Source of the DNA: a virus
DNA length: 45,576 nt
Direction: 5' to 3' (one strand)
IMG/VR virus record: IMGVR_UViG_3300020457_000020
Coordinates: 1 to 45,576 of that record
Below the pieces are notes generated by a model that made no database searches, was not told the origin of the DNA, and was given only the letters and a program-made list of their open reading frames with translations. Below, piece by piece: positions 15,777 to 25,900 of this stretch (within the stretch, counting starts at the first letter, position 1; every line of letters starts with the position of its first letter). Made by a program: the position numbers and the translations under genes.

Positions 15777-16442
15777 TTAGGATAAATGTTCTGCATCTTC
15801 GCCTGAAATATCTTCAACCATGTTACGCCACATGTCCAAATGAGGTATAACAAAGCCAAAAGTAAGGCGAGGTTCGTATGTTCCTGCACAATGATAGTAA
15901 ACTTTCTCAGGTTCTCTGCCCCTGCCATAGTATCCTACTTTACAACACCAACCTCCTGGGTCTTGCATGTGGACTACATCATTAATAGTTCTATCTAAGT
16001 GAGGTTTTCTATACTTAAAAAACCCAGTGCCCTTTTCAGTATAAGAAAGTAAAATATTATAACCAGAAGCGTTCCAGTTATTATGCCAGCCCATAAAGCC
16101 ACCTTTAGGGTAATATACATGAACTGCCTGGTATGCTGCTCCTGTAAAAGAGATAACTTCTTCTGTGATTTCTTCATATTTGCTATTGAAGGCCTCTCCA
16201 TGTTTGCCCATGTTTAGATCGTAAGCATAGGAAACTTCTGGATATCCTTCATGTTCTCCGTCTTTATCCACAATCTCCTTTAGATAATTATCACTACAAT
16301 AATATTCTAAGTCATGTTCTTTAGGATAGTTTGGATGTTCTAGAGCTAGTTTATCTAATTCTGATAAGTCTTGTTTGAAAAACCAATCAGAGTAGGGCGT
16401 CAGTATGTCTAGTAATTCTTGAGATATTTCGGTTTTTATCAT
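15777..16442 (-). CDS. Iron/2-oxoglutarate oxygenase-like protein with an H-x-N site
   Basis: 221 residues. The double-stranded beta-helix core appears at GGFMGWHNNWNASGYNILLS, followed by GTGFFKYRKP, GGWCCKVGYYG, KVYYHCAG and RLTFGFVIP. The metal ligands expected in this fold are H120, the residue two on (N122 instead of Asp/Glu) and H184; R192 would bind 2-oxoglutarate. Marine phage relatives with a GWHTN motif are known to me as 2OG-Fe(II) oxygenases, so H-x-N is probably a family trait rather than a lesion. There is no clear ribosome site before the ATG. Substrate unknown. Confidence 0.7.
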   Translation of the reverse strand: MIKTEISQELLDILTPYSDWFFKQDLSELDKLALEHPNYPKEHDLEYYCSDNYLKEIVDKDGEHEGYPEVSYAYDLNMGKHGEAFNSKYEEITEEVISFTGAAYQAVHVYYPKGGFMGWHNNWNASGYNILLSYTEKGTGFFKYRKPHLDRTINDVVHMQDPGGWCCKVGYYGRGREPEKVYYHCAGTYEPRLTFGFVIPHLDMWRNMVEDISGEDAEHLS

Positions 16443-16450
16443 AGTATATT

Positions 16451-16472
16451 TTGTAACATGATTGTAACATTA
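16451..16472. promoter_or_regulatory. Tandem 11-base repeat, Pho-box-like layout
   Basis: TTGTAACATGA is followed at once by TTGTAACATTA, giving 7-base units TTGTAAC separated by four bases with an 11-base period. This is the architecture of a PhoB-binding Pho box (consensus unit CTGTCAT), with five of seven positions matching the CTGTCAC form. It lies in the divergent gap between the oxygenase gene and the 30-residue ORF. A TATATA -10-like box begins at 16486 on the plus strand. Operator function is plausible; PhoB is speculative. Confidence 0.35.
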
Positions 16473-16522
16473 GACACCATGCCCTTATATATAGTATATA
16501 TAAAATTTTTAAGGAGTTACAG

Positions 16523-16615
16523 ATGAAAAAGGTATGGAACGATTTTCATAGGATAATGAAATCTGGTAGACTCCACAAGGTGTGTAAAGCAGCTGGAGTA
16601 TCTAACAAAGATTAA
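16523..16615 (+). CDS. 30-residue basic small ORF
   Basis: The ATG at 16523 is preceded by AAGGAGTTACAG, a strong ribosome site, and by a dense promoter-like region. The product begins MKKVWNDFHRIMKSGRLHKV and ends with an AGVSNKD segment reminiscent of the recognition part of a helix-turn-helix. It is strongly basic. Its stop codon overlaps the stop of the opposite glycosyltransferase gene. It could be a tiny regulator or a remnant; the good ribosome site argues that it is translated. Confidence 0.5.
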   Translation: MKKVWNDFHRIMKSGRLHKVCKAAGVSNKD

Positions 16616-17376
16616 CTTTTCTTATGAATTACATGTTGAGGAATTGTGTAGTGATAAAAGACACGTTCCTCACCATCTAACTCTTCTTCTAAGTAACCAT
16701 TAACAAAGTTCCATCTACAATGCAAATCTTCTCCCCATTTTACTCCGTGTTTAGAGTAATTAAGTAATTTCCACATAGTAAAAGTATCCCACTTTCTTAC
16801 ATCCTCAGGATAGTTTCCTATATCATTTTTTTTATCTTGTTGATATACAAATTCACCATACCAACTATTCATTAATTTTAATGTTTTCTTATTGTTTCTA
16901 TATAGGAACATGCCACAATGTGCAGTCATTTCTTCTGTGTTTGTAAGTTTAGTTATCTTAGCATTGTAAGGTCTTATTTTTGTAAATAATAGATCTTTGT
17001 TTTTAGGAAGTTGTTTGAATATATCTTTTACGTCTTCATGTTCACAAACCATGTCAGCATCTAAATAACAAGTTATGCCTTTGTATGGTGTTTGTGCTAA
17101 TGCCCATAGTTTAGCTCTTATATGATTAGGCACTTCCCATGTTACAATCCAATCTGCATGGTTCCAATCTGTAGGTTTTACCCATTCTTCTTTAGAACAA
17201 TATACAGTTACATGAGCATCTGGATCAAATAGTTTTATAGACTCTGCACATTCAATTGCTTTTCTATAAAATATTTCGTGGACTGAACCTACTAATAAAA
17301 AGCCGTCTTTAGGAAATGTTATGTCTATGTCTGGATGACCTGCCCAATCAGGTCTACTGGATTTTTCCTTCGTCAC
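16612..17376 (-). CDS. Glycosyltransferase (nucleotide-sugar, GT-A fold)
   Basis: 254 residues from GTG at 17376, placed after GGAGAACTTGC. Unlike the 8932-13460 array, it resembles a GT8-like transferase: FLLVGSVHEIFYRKAIECAE opens the fold, CYLDADMVCEHEDVKDIF holds the DxD, and HCGMFLYRN and WGEDLHCRWN follow. The start overlaps the upstream gene by 23 bases. The location next to the Tyr-Gly repeat fibre makes fibre glycosylation an attractive but untested idea; host surface glycan or nucleobase modification are alternatives. Confidence 0.75.
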   Translation of the reverse strand: MTKEKSSRPDWAGHPDIDITFPKDGFLLVGSVHEIFYRKAIECAESIKLFDPDAHVTVYCSKEEWVKPTDWNHADWIVTWEVPNHIRAKLWALAQTPYKGITCYLDADMVCEHEDVKDIFKQLPKNKDLLFTKIRPYNAKITKLTNTEEMTAHCGMFLYRNNKKTLKLMNSWYGEFVYQQDKKNDIGNYPEDVRKWDTFTMWKLLNYSKHGVKWGEDLHCRWNFVNGYLEEELDGEERVFYHYTIPQHVIHKKS

Positions 17377-17848
17377 GCAAGTTCTCCATCAATAATATAG
17401 TTGTATAGGCTCCTACTTCCATAGGTGTTTTTGCTTTACGAATTAGTCTTTTTAATTCTGTGTTTTTAGATTCTTTAACTGCTGATATTTCAAACGATTC
17501 TAGTTTAGCATTGAATAACATTTCTTGTCTGGCTCTAGTTTTTTGGCTTTCAATTCTTTGATTACGTTTCTTAATATTTTCATCTCTTCGTTGAATGCCT
17601 TCTTGTGTATTAGCGTCTAGTTGTTCTTCACCAAACTCTTCTATTATTCTTTTATAGTCTGGATTCTGTCCATCGTTATCTTGTATAGAAGCTGTAGCTC
17701 TTGTGCCATTAGGATATTCAATAGTAGTCATAATATGTTTAGCATCCTTATTAGACCAATAAGGAAAAACAAATTTGTATTTAGGTTTTGTTTCTGGTTT
17801 TGCTTGTTCTACTTGTAGATCGAGATCAATCTTCTTTTTCTTTGCCAT
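17354..17848 (-). CDS. 164-residue charged hypothetical protein
   Basis: The N-terminus MAKKKKIDLDLQVEQ is lysine-rich; YKFVFPYWSNKDAKHIMTTI follows, and then a long charged, probably coiled-coil helix (NIKKRNQRIESQKTRARQEM). Similar small proteins sit near fibre genes in marine T4-like phages, but I cannot name a function. The ATG follows GGAGATATT and a late promoter lies just upstream, so it is a late gene and may be virion-associated or an assembly factor. Confidence 0.6.
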   Translation of the reverse strand: MAKKKKIDLDLQVEQAKPETKPKYKFVFPYWSNKDAKHIMTTIEYPNGTRATASIQDNDGQNPDYKRIIEEFGEEQLDANTQEGIQRRDENIKKRNQRIESQKTRARQEMLFNAKLESFEISAVKESKNTELKRLIRKAKTPMEVGAYTTILLMENLRDEGKIQ

Positions 17849-17869
17849 AATATCTCCATGATGTAAAGT

Positions 17870-17877
17870 TATTTATA
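17870..17877 (-). promoter_or_regulatory. Late promoter TATAAATA
   Basis: A perfect box on the minus strand in the 36-base gap after the repeat-fibre gene. The predicted start near 17864 leaves a leader of about 16 bases with a GGAG ribosome site before the ATG at 17848. It would drive the 164-residue gene and the glycosyltransferase after it. Confidence 0.65.
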
Positions 17878-17884
17878 CTATTTG

Positions 17885-19216
17885 TTAAGCAGTTCTTAAC
17901 CACAGTTTAACCGAAGCTACATCTTCTTCTGAGGACAATACAGTATCACCTGAATATGTTCCTGTGTAGTCTCCTGAGTATGTGCCTGTATAGTAACCTG
18001 TGTATGTTCCAGAATATGTGCCTGCGTATGCTGAGGTTCCTGTGTAGTAACCTGTATAAGCTCCTGTGTATGTGCCTGCATATGTTCCTGAATAGTTTTT
18101 AGCACCTGTATAATATCCTGTGTAGAAACCTGTATATGTTCCTGAATAACTGCCTGAGAAGAAACCACCTGAGAAACCTGAGAAGAATCTTTGATACCCG
18201 CCTGTATATGTTCCTGTATATCCGCCTGAATATGTTCCTGCGTATGCTGAGGTTCCTGTATAAGTTCCAGTATAGTTTCCTGTATAATCTCCTGAGTATG
18301 TGCCTGCATAGTTTTTGGCACCTGTATAAGCTCCTGTGTAAGAGCCTGTGTAGTTACCAGCATATGCTCCTGCGTAACCACCTGTGTAGGTTCCTGTATA
18401 GTTTTGTGCGCCTACTTGTTGTCTTGTATCTGTAAAAGCATCTCCCATCTGTGTCCAGGTTCCTGTCTCAGAAGGAGCTCCACTTTGTAATTTGTATGTT
18501 CCAACACCTTGTGTTGTAGCAAAGTTTTCTACGATTCTATTTCTAAAGTTAGGAACTACTTGTTCCATTTCAGCTACTGACATTTCTTGTATGCCGTTAG
18601 TTCCTTCTACTCTGCAGGGTTTGAAGTTAGAATTAGCGCTAGTTGTAGCTGCTGTTTTTTGCCAAATATATTTTGTTACTGAATCGCCGTCGACTTGTGT
18701 ATCGACTAATGTATATCTTTGTGTCCATGTGCCACCACTTGGTGCACTTGCTGATAAATGATATTGTCCAACAGTATAGTCTCCTAATGCTACCATATCT
18801 GCTATGACTTTATCTATAATATCTGTGTCTAGTTCGGTGTCTGTAAATTCGTTTATACCAACATTACCTGAGGTTTCGTAACCTACCATTCTGTTAGTAA
18901 TACTTTCTGACGCTGCTCCTGTTACCTGTTTAGCTGTGTAAACATTTACATTAGAAGTTGCACCGTCTGTTGGGTGACTTCCTACTGCGTCGTCTCTTTT
19001 TGTGTCTGTGATACTTCCAATTGTAGTCCCAGCTCCAGAACCATCTGTTGTTATATTTAGTTCTGCTGTTCCTGAACCATTAGTATTATCTGCAAAGTCT
19101 TTAGTGATTATTGCTGATAAATATTGTTCGATTTCAGTATCCGTCATTTCTTGCAAACCTTGGAAGTTTGCTGAGCTAACTGGATATGCCGATGCCTTAA
19201 TTCGAAGTGGTCTCAT
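17885..19216 (-). CDS. Fibre protein with a long Tyr-x-Gly-Thr repeat C-terminus
   Basis: 443 residues. The first 270 are a fibre-like region with repeated motifs QGLQEMTDTEIEQYL and NGIQEMSVAEMEQVV. From about residue 270 to 428 the chain is built of four-residue units of the form YTGx, YSGx or YAGx, more than thirty in total, with aromatic breaks such as YQRFFSGFSGGFFSG. A short charged end (SSEEDVASVKLWLRTA) follows. Such a repeat could form a beta-structured adhesive stalk. It lies next to a glycosyltransferase gene, and its many Tyr and Thr hydroxyls are possible attachment points. Host-contact role inferred. Confidence 0.72.
   Translation of the reverse strand: MRPLRIKASAYPVSSANFQGLQEMTDTEIEQYLSAIITKDFADNTNGSGTAELNITTDGSGAGTTIGSITDTKRDDAVGSHPTDGATSNVNVYTAKQVTGAASESITNRMVGYETSGNVGINEFTDTELDTDIIDKVIADMVALGDYTVGQYHLSASAPSGGTWTQRYTLVDTQVDGDSVTKYIWQKTAATTSANSNFKPCRVEGTNGIQEMSVAEMEQVVPNFRNRIVENFATTQGVGTYKLQSGAPSETGTWTQMGDAFTDTRQQVGAQNYTGTYTGGYAGAYAGNYTGSYTGAYTGAKNYAGTYSGDYTGNYTGTYTGTSAYAGTYSGGYTGTYTGGYQRFFSGFSGGFFSGSYSGTYTGFYTGYYTGAKNYSGTYAGTYTGAYTGYYTGTSAYAGTYSGTYTGYYTGTYSGDYTGTYSGDTVLSSEEDVASVKLWLRTA
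17932..18410 (-). repeat. 12-base coding repeats of the YTG fibre
   Basis: About 480 bases made of imperfect 12-base units (on the plus strand roughly CCTGTATATGTT), each coding one Tyr-x-Gly-x tetrapeptide. Larger duplicated blocks are visible, for instance two copies of a segment that includes TSAYAGTYSG. Such arrays can expand or shrink by slippage or recombination without breaking the frame. Confidence 0.8.
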
Positions 19217-19217
19217 G

Positions 19218-19718
19218 TTAATTTACTCTTGTTCCGCTACTGTTAAAAATGATAACAGGACTCATCCTGTTCCATTTTGTTGCACTTACGCCTACCAGTC
19301 TCAAACTATGTCCTGGTCCAAGGTCTACAGCTGCGTTTGCTGAGCCTGAATCAATACTTTCGCCCGATGCTGGGTAAACCTTAATATTTGCCGATGTGTC
19401 ATTTAAAAGAAAAGCTTCCAATCCTGCTGAGGTATCTGGAAGTTTTACGCCTTGGTTAGCAGAAGCAGTAGTTATAATGTTGTAAGATTTAGTAAGTGCT
19501 GTAGCACCTGACTGATCTGAACCTGCTGCTGAAACTGCTGCACTTGTAGACAGTATAGAACCTCCACCAACTGTTAATGTAGATGTGGTTGTAACTGTTG
19601 CAAATGAAGGACTATCTCCTGACTCATATTTGGCTGTATTAAGAGACGTAAAGTTGCCGTCCACCTCATTGTTAGTGAGGGGGCTACCTTTCGATGATCT
19701 TAAAGTTAGTGATGCCAT
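19218..19718 (-). CDS. Fibre-like virion protein
   Basis: 166 residues. The N-terminus SLTLRSSKGSPLTNNEVDGN followed by FTSLNTAKY is the attachment motif found at the start of many phage fibre proteins of this group. The middle is Ser/Thr/Ala-rich and beta-like. The ending IIFNSSGTRVN resembles that of the 498-residue fibre protein. It ends one base before the repeat-fibre gene and may form part of the same appendage, for example an adaptor to the baseplate. Confidence 0.72.
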   Translation of the reverse strand: MASLTLRSSKGSPLTNNEVDGNFTSLNTAKYESGDSPSFATVTTTSTLTVGGGSILSTSAAVSAAGSDQSGATALTKSYNIITTASANQGVKLPDTSAGLEAFLLNDTSANIKVYPASGESIDSGSANAAVDLGPGHSLRLVGVSATKWNRMSPVIIFNSSGTRVN

Positions 19719-19731
19719 TTATTTTCCCTGC

Positions 19732-19968
19732 TTAGTTATTTAATTTATTTACAATTACATCCAAAACGGTTCTTATTTCAGAAATCTCGGATTTTAAAGT
19801 ATTTATATCATTTTCATACTCTAGGACTCGTTGCATTTGAATTCTTTTGATTTTATATGCTCTAAGTCCTTCCCGATTATTTGAAAGAATCGCTTTAGAA
19901 TTTTTATCTCTCACATAGTCTCTTTCGCCTTCGATTTGTATTATATCTTTGTCGTTAGAAACTGCCAT
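19732..19968 (-). CDS. 78-residue coiled-coil protein
   Basis: The protein starts MAVSNDKDIIQIEGERDYVR and becomes a helical heptad region (YENDINTLKSEISEIRTVLD) near the end. Length and the coiled coil recall T4 gp57A (79 residues), a fibre-trimerisation chaperone, but the sequence itself does not prove this. It is wedged between the DUF4815 giant gene and a fibre gene, two and 13 bases from its neighbours. A small trimer scaffold or chaperone is the best guess. Confidence 0.65.
   Translation of the reverse strand: MAVSNDKDIIQIEGERDYVRDKNSKAILSNNREGLRAYKIKRIQMQRVLEYENDINTLKSEISEIRTVLDVIVNKLNN
19800..19807 (-). promoter_or_regulatory. Possible internal late promoter
   Basis: TATAAATA on the minus strand inside the 78-residue gene. 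A start near 19794 would give a 76-base leader to the fibre gene at 19718. Because it lies in coding sequence it may be a chance match. Confidence 0.35.
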
Positions 19969-19970
19969 AA

Positions 19971-22900
19971 TTATACCTGTAATGCTATTGCCCTTACGTC
20001 TTTAAACTTAGGACAATCTACCGTTGTTGAACTTAACGGCACAATCTTAATAGCATACACCTTGAAACCTCTAAAGGTTGTCGTTGTAGGTGATGCTGCA
20101 TTTGCCGTTGCCGAACTACCGTCACCTGTTATGGCGACAGTAGGTTGAGAGGTATAACCTCTACCTGGGTCAGTTACTTCTATTGCTGAGACAGCGCCAG
20201 ATGTTATAGTGGCTTTTGCCTTAGCTCCGTAACCGCCTCCTCCAGTAATATTTACTATTGCTGAAGTATATCCTGAACCTCCTGCTGTAACTGATATACT
20301 AGGTATTCCAGATACATCATATTCAAATACATCATTATTAGATGCTTGTGTTCCCCAGCCTCCTGATTTAGGTCCTATTTTGAAACTATATTCTGCAAAT
20401 GTTTCAGGACTATTTTCCTGAGGAGTTGTATTGGCAATCATTTCATGCCATTCTATATCTTCTTGGAAGTCTCCAGGATCTGCTGCGTTTAGTAATTTAG
20501 CGTAGACTTTTAAAGATGCATTTGTTGGTATTTGTGCATCTAAAAATACTTGTAAGTCTTCAGCATCTTGTCCTTCTTCTAATATAACACGTCTTGTTAT
20601 ATATTTGGACGATGCATTACCACCATTTCTACCATCTTCTCCTGTAGAATCGTTGTTTAAGTTGTTGAATATTGCTAACAAGTCTGCTTGTTCTACATCA
20701 ACATATGGTGATAAGTTGTCATTAAATGTTTCGAATGTTAGTTTTACTCTACCTGTAGATGTAGATGAGTAATTAGCCACTTCGTTGGCTCTACTAGAAA
20801 TAGTTTTTTCTACTGTCATTGGGTGTGTAGTTTCAAAATCTACTTCTTGGAAACTTGTTGTATTAGCTGTTCCTGCACCTGTTGTTGTAAGTGCTAGTTC
20901 TGCTTTTGCACTTGTTCCATTTCCAGGTTTTAGTAATCCTATGTTTACTGCCATTTCATCTACAATTTTATCTCTGAATGATGCTATTGTTCCAAATCCT
21001 TCGTCAGTTCCAATGATCATTCCAGAAGTAAATCCACCAGATAAAGTTACTACCGTTGCGTATTCGTGTAGTGAATTCCAAGTATCTACTCTCCCTCTAG
21101 TTAGTGCTACCGTTCCTGTTGCTTGTGTTCCAGAACCTGGGGCTCCTATTGTCATTGTAGGAGCTGTTTTATAACCTGATCCTGGATTTGTAATTGTTAT
21201 AGCTGTAACTGCTCCACCTGATATTGTAGTAGTAGCTGCTAAACCTGTTCCTGTATCTCCTGATGCATTTGTAAATGATACTGCTGGTGCCGAGGAGTAA
21301 CCTGAACCTGCTCCTGTAATGGCTGGTGTAAATCCATTTAATACTTTACCAGGACTAAATTTCTTAGCTGCCATAGACCATGAGGATTCAGTTATGTTTA
21401 TCCAGTCTGTTTTTTCATTTACCAATGTTCCTGAGAATGCTGTTCCTTTCTTAAATCTACATCTTCGTATATCAAACATTATATCTTGGTTCTGTTGTGG
21501 ACTCCAAGATCTATTGTTAGCAGATGTAAATAACATACCTGCTGCTGGTTGTTTTGTAATTCTTTCTGTTGTTCCTTGTTGGTTCTCACCTAATTCTGCT
21601 ATCCAAATATTGTAGCCGTCATCATCATTTTCTGGTTTAGGAACAAAACAATATTCTGTATTGTTTCTTAAATATACAGGGTTCCTAAATTTAAATGATG
21701 TAGGTGTAAATGTAGTTGTTCCACCACTTTCTGTTGATGTGTTAATCTCATTAGGTTGTAGATACTTACTACCGCCAGGAACAATTCTAGGACCTGGAAC
21801 ACCATTTACTACTTCTCTTATTTGTAAGTCTACACCATTTGTTCCTGTTGCTGGTTTTGTTTTAAAGTATAGTAATATATCACTTACATACATACCACCT
21901 TCCATACCTTGAACCATAAATGTTTGTGCTAATGGATCTCCTCCACCAAATATTCCACCAAAGTTTATCATTGAAAGATCAAATTCAAATTCGATAGGAA
22001 TAAATGGAAAGTCTTGATCTGATAGTATAGGTTCTACAGCAGCTGGAGCTGGTTCTGAAGGAGTAGAAGGACTAGCAGGTGTTGTTTCATCTATATCTTC
22101 TTGGACTGGTTCTTCTACAGCCGGTTCTGAAGGTTCTGCTGGTGGTCCTGCTGGTCCTGTGTTTCCTACTGGCCCTGTTGGTCCTGTTTGTCCTACAGGA
22201 CCTGGACTACCTACTGGTCCTGGAGGTCCTACTATTTCTATAACTTCCTGTATAACTACAGGTGCTGGTGGAGGTGGCATAGGTGTTCCAAGACCTATTG
22301 ATATGTCTGTGGTTACATCTGTTTGGACCCTGCTACCTGTATGTTGTGTAGAATTAACTGATGCTGTTTTTAATGATATTATTGTGTCTTGTGTTTTTTG
22401 TCTTAGTCCTGAGGATTCGTAATTGGCTACTGTTGATGTTGTAGCTTGTTTATCATTGTTAGTTGTGCTGTCTGTTAATTTAAATACCTTAACACCTGTT
22501 CTAAATTGTCCTTCAGGTATTAGGAAACTTCCTGAAACCCTACCTGAGGCATCAGTTGTAATTGCTCCACCTAATGAACCTCCTTGAGGTGTAACATGTG
22601 CTGCTACATCTTCTCCATCAAAGAATGGATAAACTCTTGTATTAGGTTTTAATCTTATAGCGTTGAATACTATGTTTCTAGATCTCATAAACGGTGCAAA
22701 GGATACATCTACTACCTTTTCACCTAAGTTATGTTCTTCTCTATTAGCACTTATATCTAAGCTGGTTCCTTGTCGGGTTTGTGCCTGCTCTGTTGTAACT
22801 GTTGTAAATAATGAATTATTACTTGTGCCTGTGCCACCGCTTCCTCTACCAAATGTATTTAGTTCTTGTGTTACTGTTGAAACAACGTTTGCAACACCAC

Positions 22901-25900
22901 TATCTTCCCAGTCTCCCCATTGTGTTCCCCAAGCATTTGCCATATTCTCCCAAGCATCATAGTTACCGTCAAAGTTTTTAGTAACTGCTGGTTGAACATC
23001 TGTTGCCACAAAGTTATCTACATCTGGGAATAATGTTACATCTCCAAAGTAATGGAATGTTAATTCTTTAACTAGATTTTCTGTCTGTGAGGCTTTGCCT
23101 TGTGTAGCATAAGGAACTACTTCATAAGGTAGTGTTACTGCTGTTCCTGTTTTAACAAGTTTAGTTAGTTCTGAAGGGTTACCTATATCTGTAAATGTTT
23201 CTAATGATATATTTTCTAAGTCAAAGAAAGGTCTAGCATGTTTTTTCTTAGGATCAATTGATATTTTATAATCAGGATCTAATACTGCTCCTATATTATG
23301 ACCTGTCATTGGGTCTACTAATATACCATTCTTAAATCTATTAGCACCACTAGAATTTATTATTGTTTGTTCTTTTGCAAACGTTTCTAGTAAATTTAAA
23401 GATGCATAATATTCTAAGTTTTTAATTCTGTTTTCTAATGTTCCTATATCTCTCATTGTAAAACGTTTGAAAGATAATTGTTGAACTGATACTGCGTAAT
23501 CTGGCCTTCCTACTTCCTTAGCTCTATCTGCTGATAAACAAGGATAAGGAGGTAAATTAACTGTTGCAAGAGTCATACATTTTTCTGGCTCTACAGGTAA
23601 TATTGGGTTGTCTGCGTAAGGACCTTCTACTTGTCTAATATTACCATCAAAGTCCATTATAACTCTTAAACGTTTACCTTGATATCTTATATAATCAGTT
23701 GTAAATGTTTTTACAGGAACAGGGTTTGTAAGTCCGTTACCTGGCCTGTCTATAACTTCTAGTATGTCTGGATTGACTGTTGCTGCTCCCAATGTAGTAG
23801 CTGCAACTGCTGTGTCTAATATTCTTGGACGGAAGTCTACTGTATCTCTTAGATCAAAGTCTCCATGTATTTCTGATCTATATACTGGTATTTCTTCTGT
23901 TCTAATTGTGGCTGATGCTGGTGAAGCTGCGTCATCTACTGGATAACTATCTACAACCGAGAATGTAGCTTCTGTTATTGTTTGTGTAAAGTAAGAAACA
24001 GTTACTACAATATATTTGTTTGTAGCTAAGTCTAATGTAGAACTTGCTTTCTTAATAATTTTAGCATGTCCTACTGCATTGTCTCTTTGTCCGTTATCAA
24101 ATCTAAATTCGTTTGTATAGTTTACTTGACCTGTAGAATAATCTGAATTAGAACCTGCTGTAATAGATGTTATCTTGAAACCATCTGAAACACCTAGTGG
24201 ATATTCTCCAGTTGTTCCTGCAGGGTGTGTGGAAGTATCTATTTTTATAATTTTGTTTTCTTGTAATGCTTTTGCTATTGGTGTAGCATCTGTTTTAAGA
24301 ACATTAGCATATACTCTAACATCTGCACTACCACCACCTACTGTAATACCTCCACCAGCTAATGTTATTGTCATTGATTGTGAACCAGACAATGTAACTG
24401 ATGCTGCGTCTAAGTCTATTAGATCTCCTGCTGCTACTGTATTTGTTCCTCCATCTACAAAACCACCTTTAGATACCATAATAAGGTTTGCTAATTTAAT
24501 TGTATCTGTTAGTTGTGAACCTGAAGTATCATAAGGGAATGTTTCATCTCCTGATAGTGTAAGTGTTACAGCTCCTGTTCCTGCTGTAAGTGATACATCA
24601 AATTCTTTTGAATATTGGAAACTGTGATCGTATGTGCTACCTGTGTCTGCTTTTAGTGTTTTAATATTACTATGTGGTAAAGAGAATAACAGTTTATTAG
24701 CAGATGCTTCTTTTAATTCTGAGTTACCACCTACTAAAACAACATCTGCTGTTCCATCTATTACTCCATTTTCAAACCTTATACCTTTAATACTTTCTGA
24801 ATTGCCAGATGTAAGATTTATTTCATATAGATATAATCTGTAAACTGAGGAGGTGCCCATAATACCTGAGCCAGGAGTTCCACTTTGATATACTATGTGT
24901 CTTGCCTTTGCTGTTCCTAGTTTAGTTCCTTGTGCTACTGCATTGTTGTTTTGTGCAGTGTTGTATAAGTCTACTGTTCCGCCACCATCTATATCATACA
25001 ATCCTCTGACTTTTGTTATTTCTAAATAATTTCCAAAGGAAGTTGATACAGGAACACCTTCTAATGTTTCTGTTCCTTCTGGTTTTCTAATAATTGTATT
25101 ATGTGTGGTTAATAATTTTCTCTTGTAACCGCCTACATATGATAGTCCAGGAGATGTGCTTAATACTAAACCATCTCTGTTACCGCCTTGTGCAGCAGTA
25201 AATAAACCATTGTTTGTTCCGCTATTGAAATGTTCTCTTACGCCTACAGTCATACCTTGAACAGTATAGTTACCTGATTCGTCGTATGTTCTGTTTGCTA
25301 ATATGTCTCCTAATCCTGATAAAGGATTATCTTTTACTCTGTTTCTTACAATACCACCGTCTTTTATTTCATAGTATAAGTAAAAGTTTTCTGGAATAGG
25401 ATCTGAGATAGCTAATGATTGTAATGATACAGCAAATTTAAGTCTATCTGCTCCAGGAGCATTAAAGTTAAATGAACCCTGTGCAGGGTCAAGTAATGTA
25501 GAATCATTTGCTGAGGTTGCTGCTGTTTCTGATACTACAAATCCTATTTTCCTAGCATGTATTTTAGACCATCTATCTTGTAATACACTTATTTTATCTG
25601 TTCTAATAAATGCGCCTCTAGCAAATATCAAACCAGGATCTAATGTAAGTTCATTAGTCTTTCCATAGTGTCCATCTGCTGTGTTTGTTGTGTTGTTAGC
25701 TGCTACGACAAAGGTCTTACCATTTCTGCCTGCGTCTGTAGAGGAAACTGTTAATGTTTCTCCCCCTTGGAAGAAACTATATGTTGTTGATGAATTCTGA
25801 TAGTTTCCGTAAATTTGTTTTGTTGCAGGAGCTGCGCCTTCTGTTCCTGTTTGAACATTTGTAATTTTTAATGTCAAACCAGATACAGAACCTGTAATTG

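Noticed and set aside
17932-18410. Regularly spaced 12-base repeats that could suggest a CRISPR or tandem non-coding array
   Set aside because: The repeats are in frame with the 443-residue fibre gene and encode Tyr-x-Gly-x units; there are no unique spacers of constant length.
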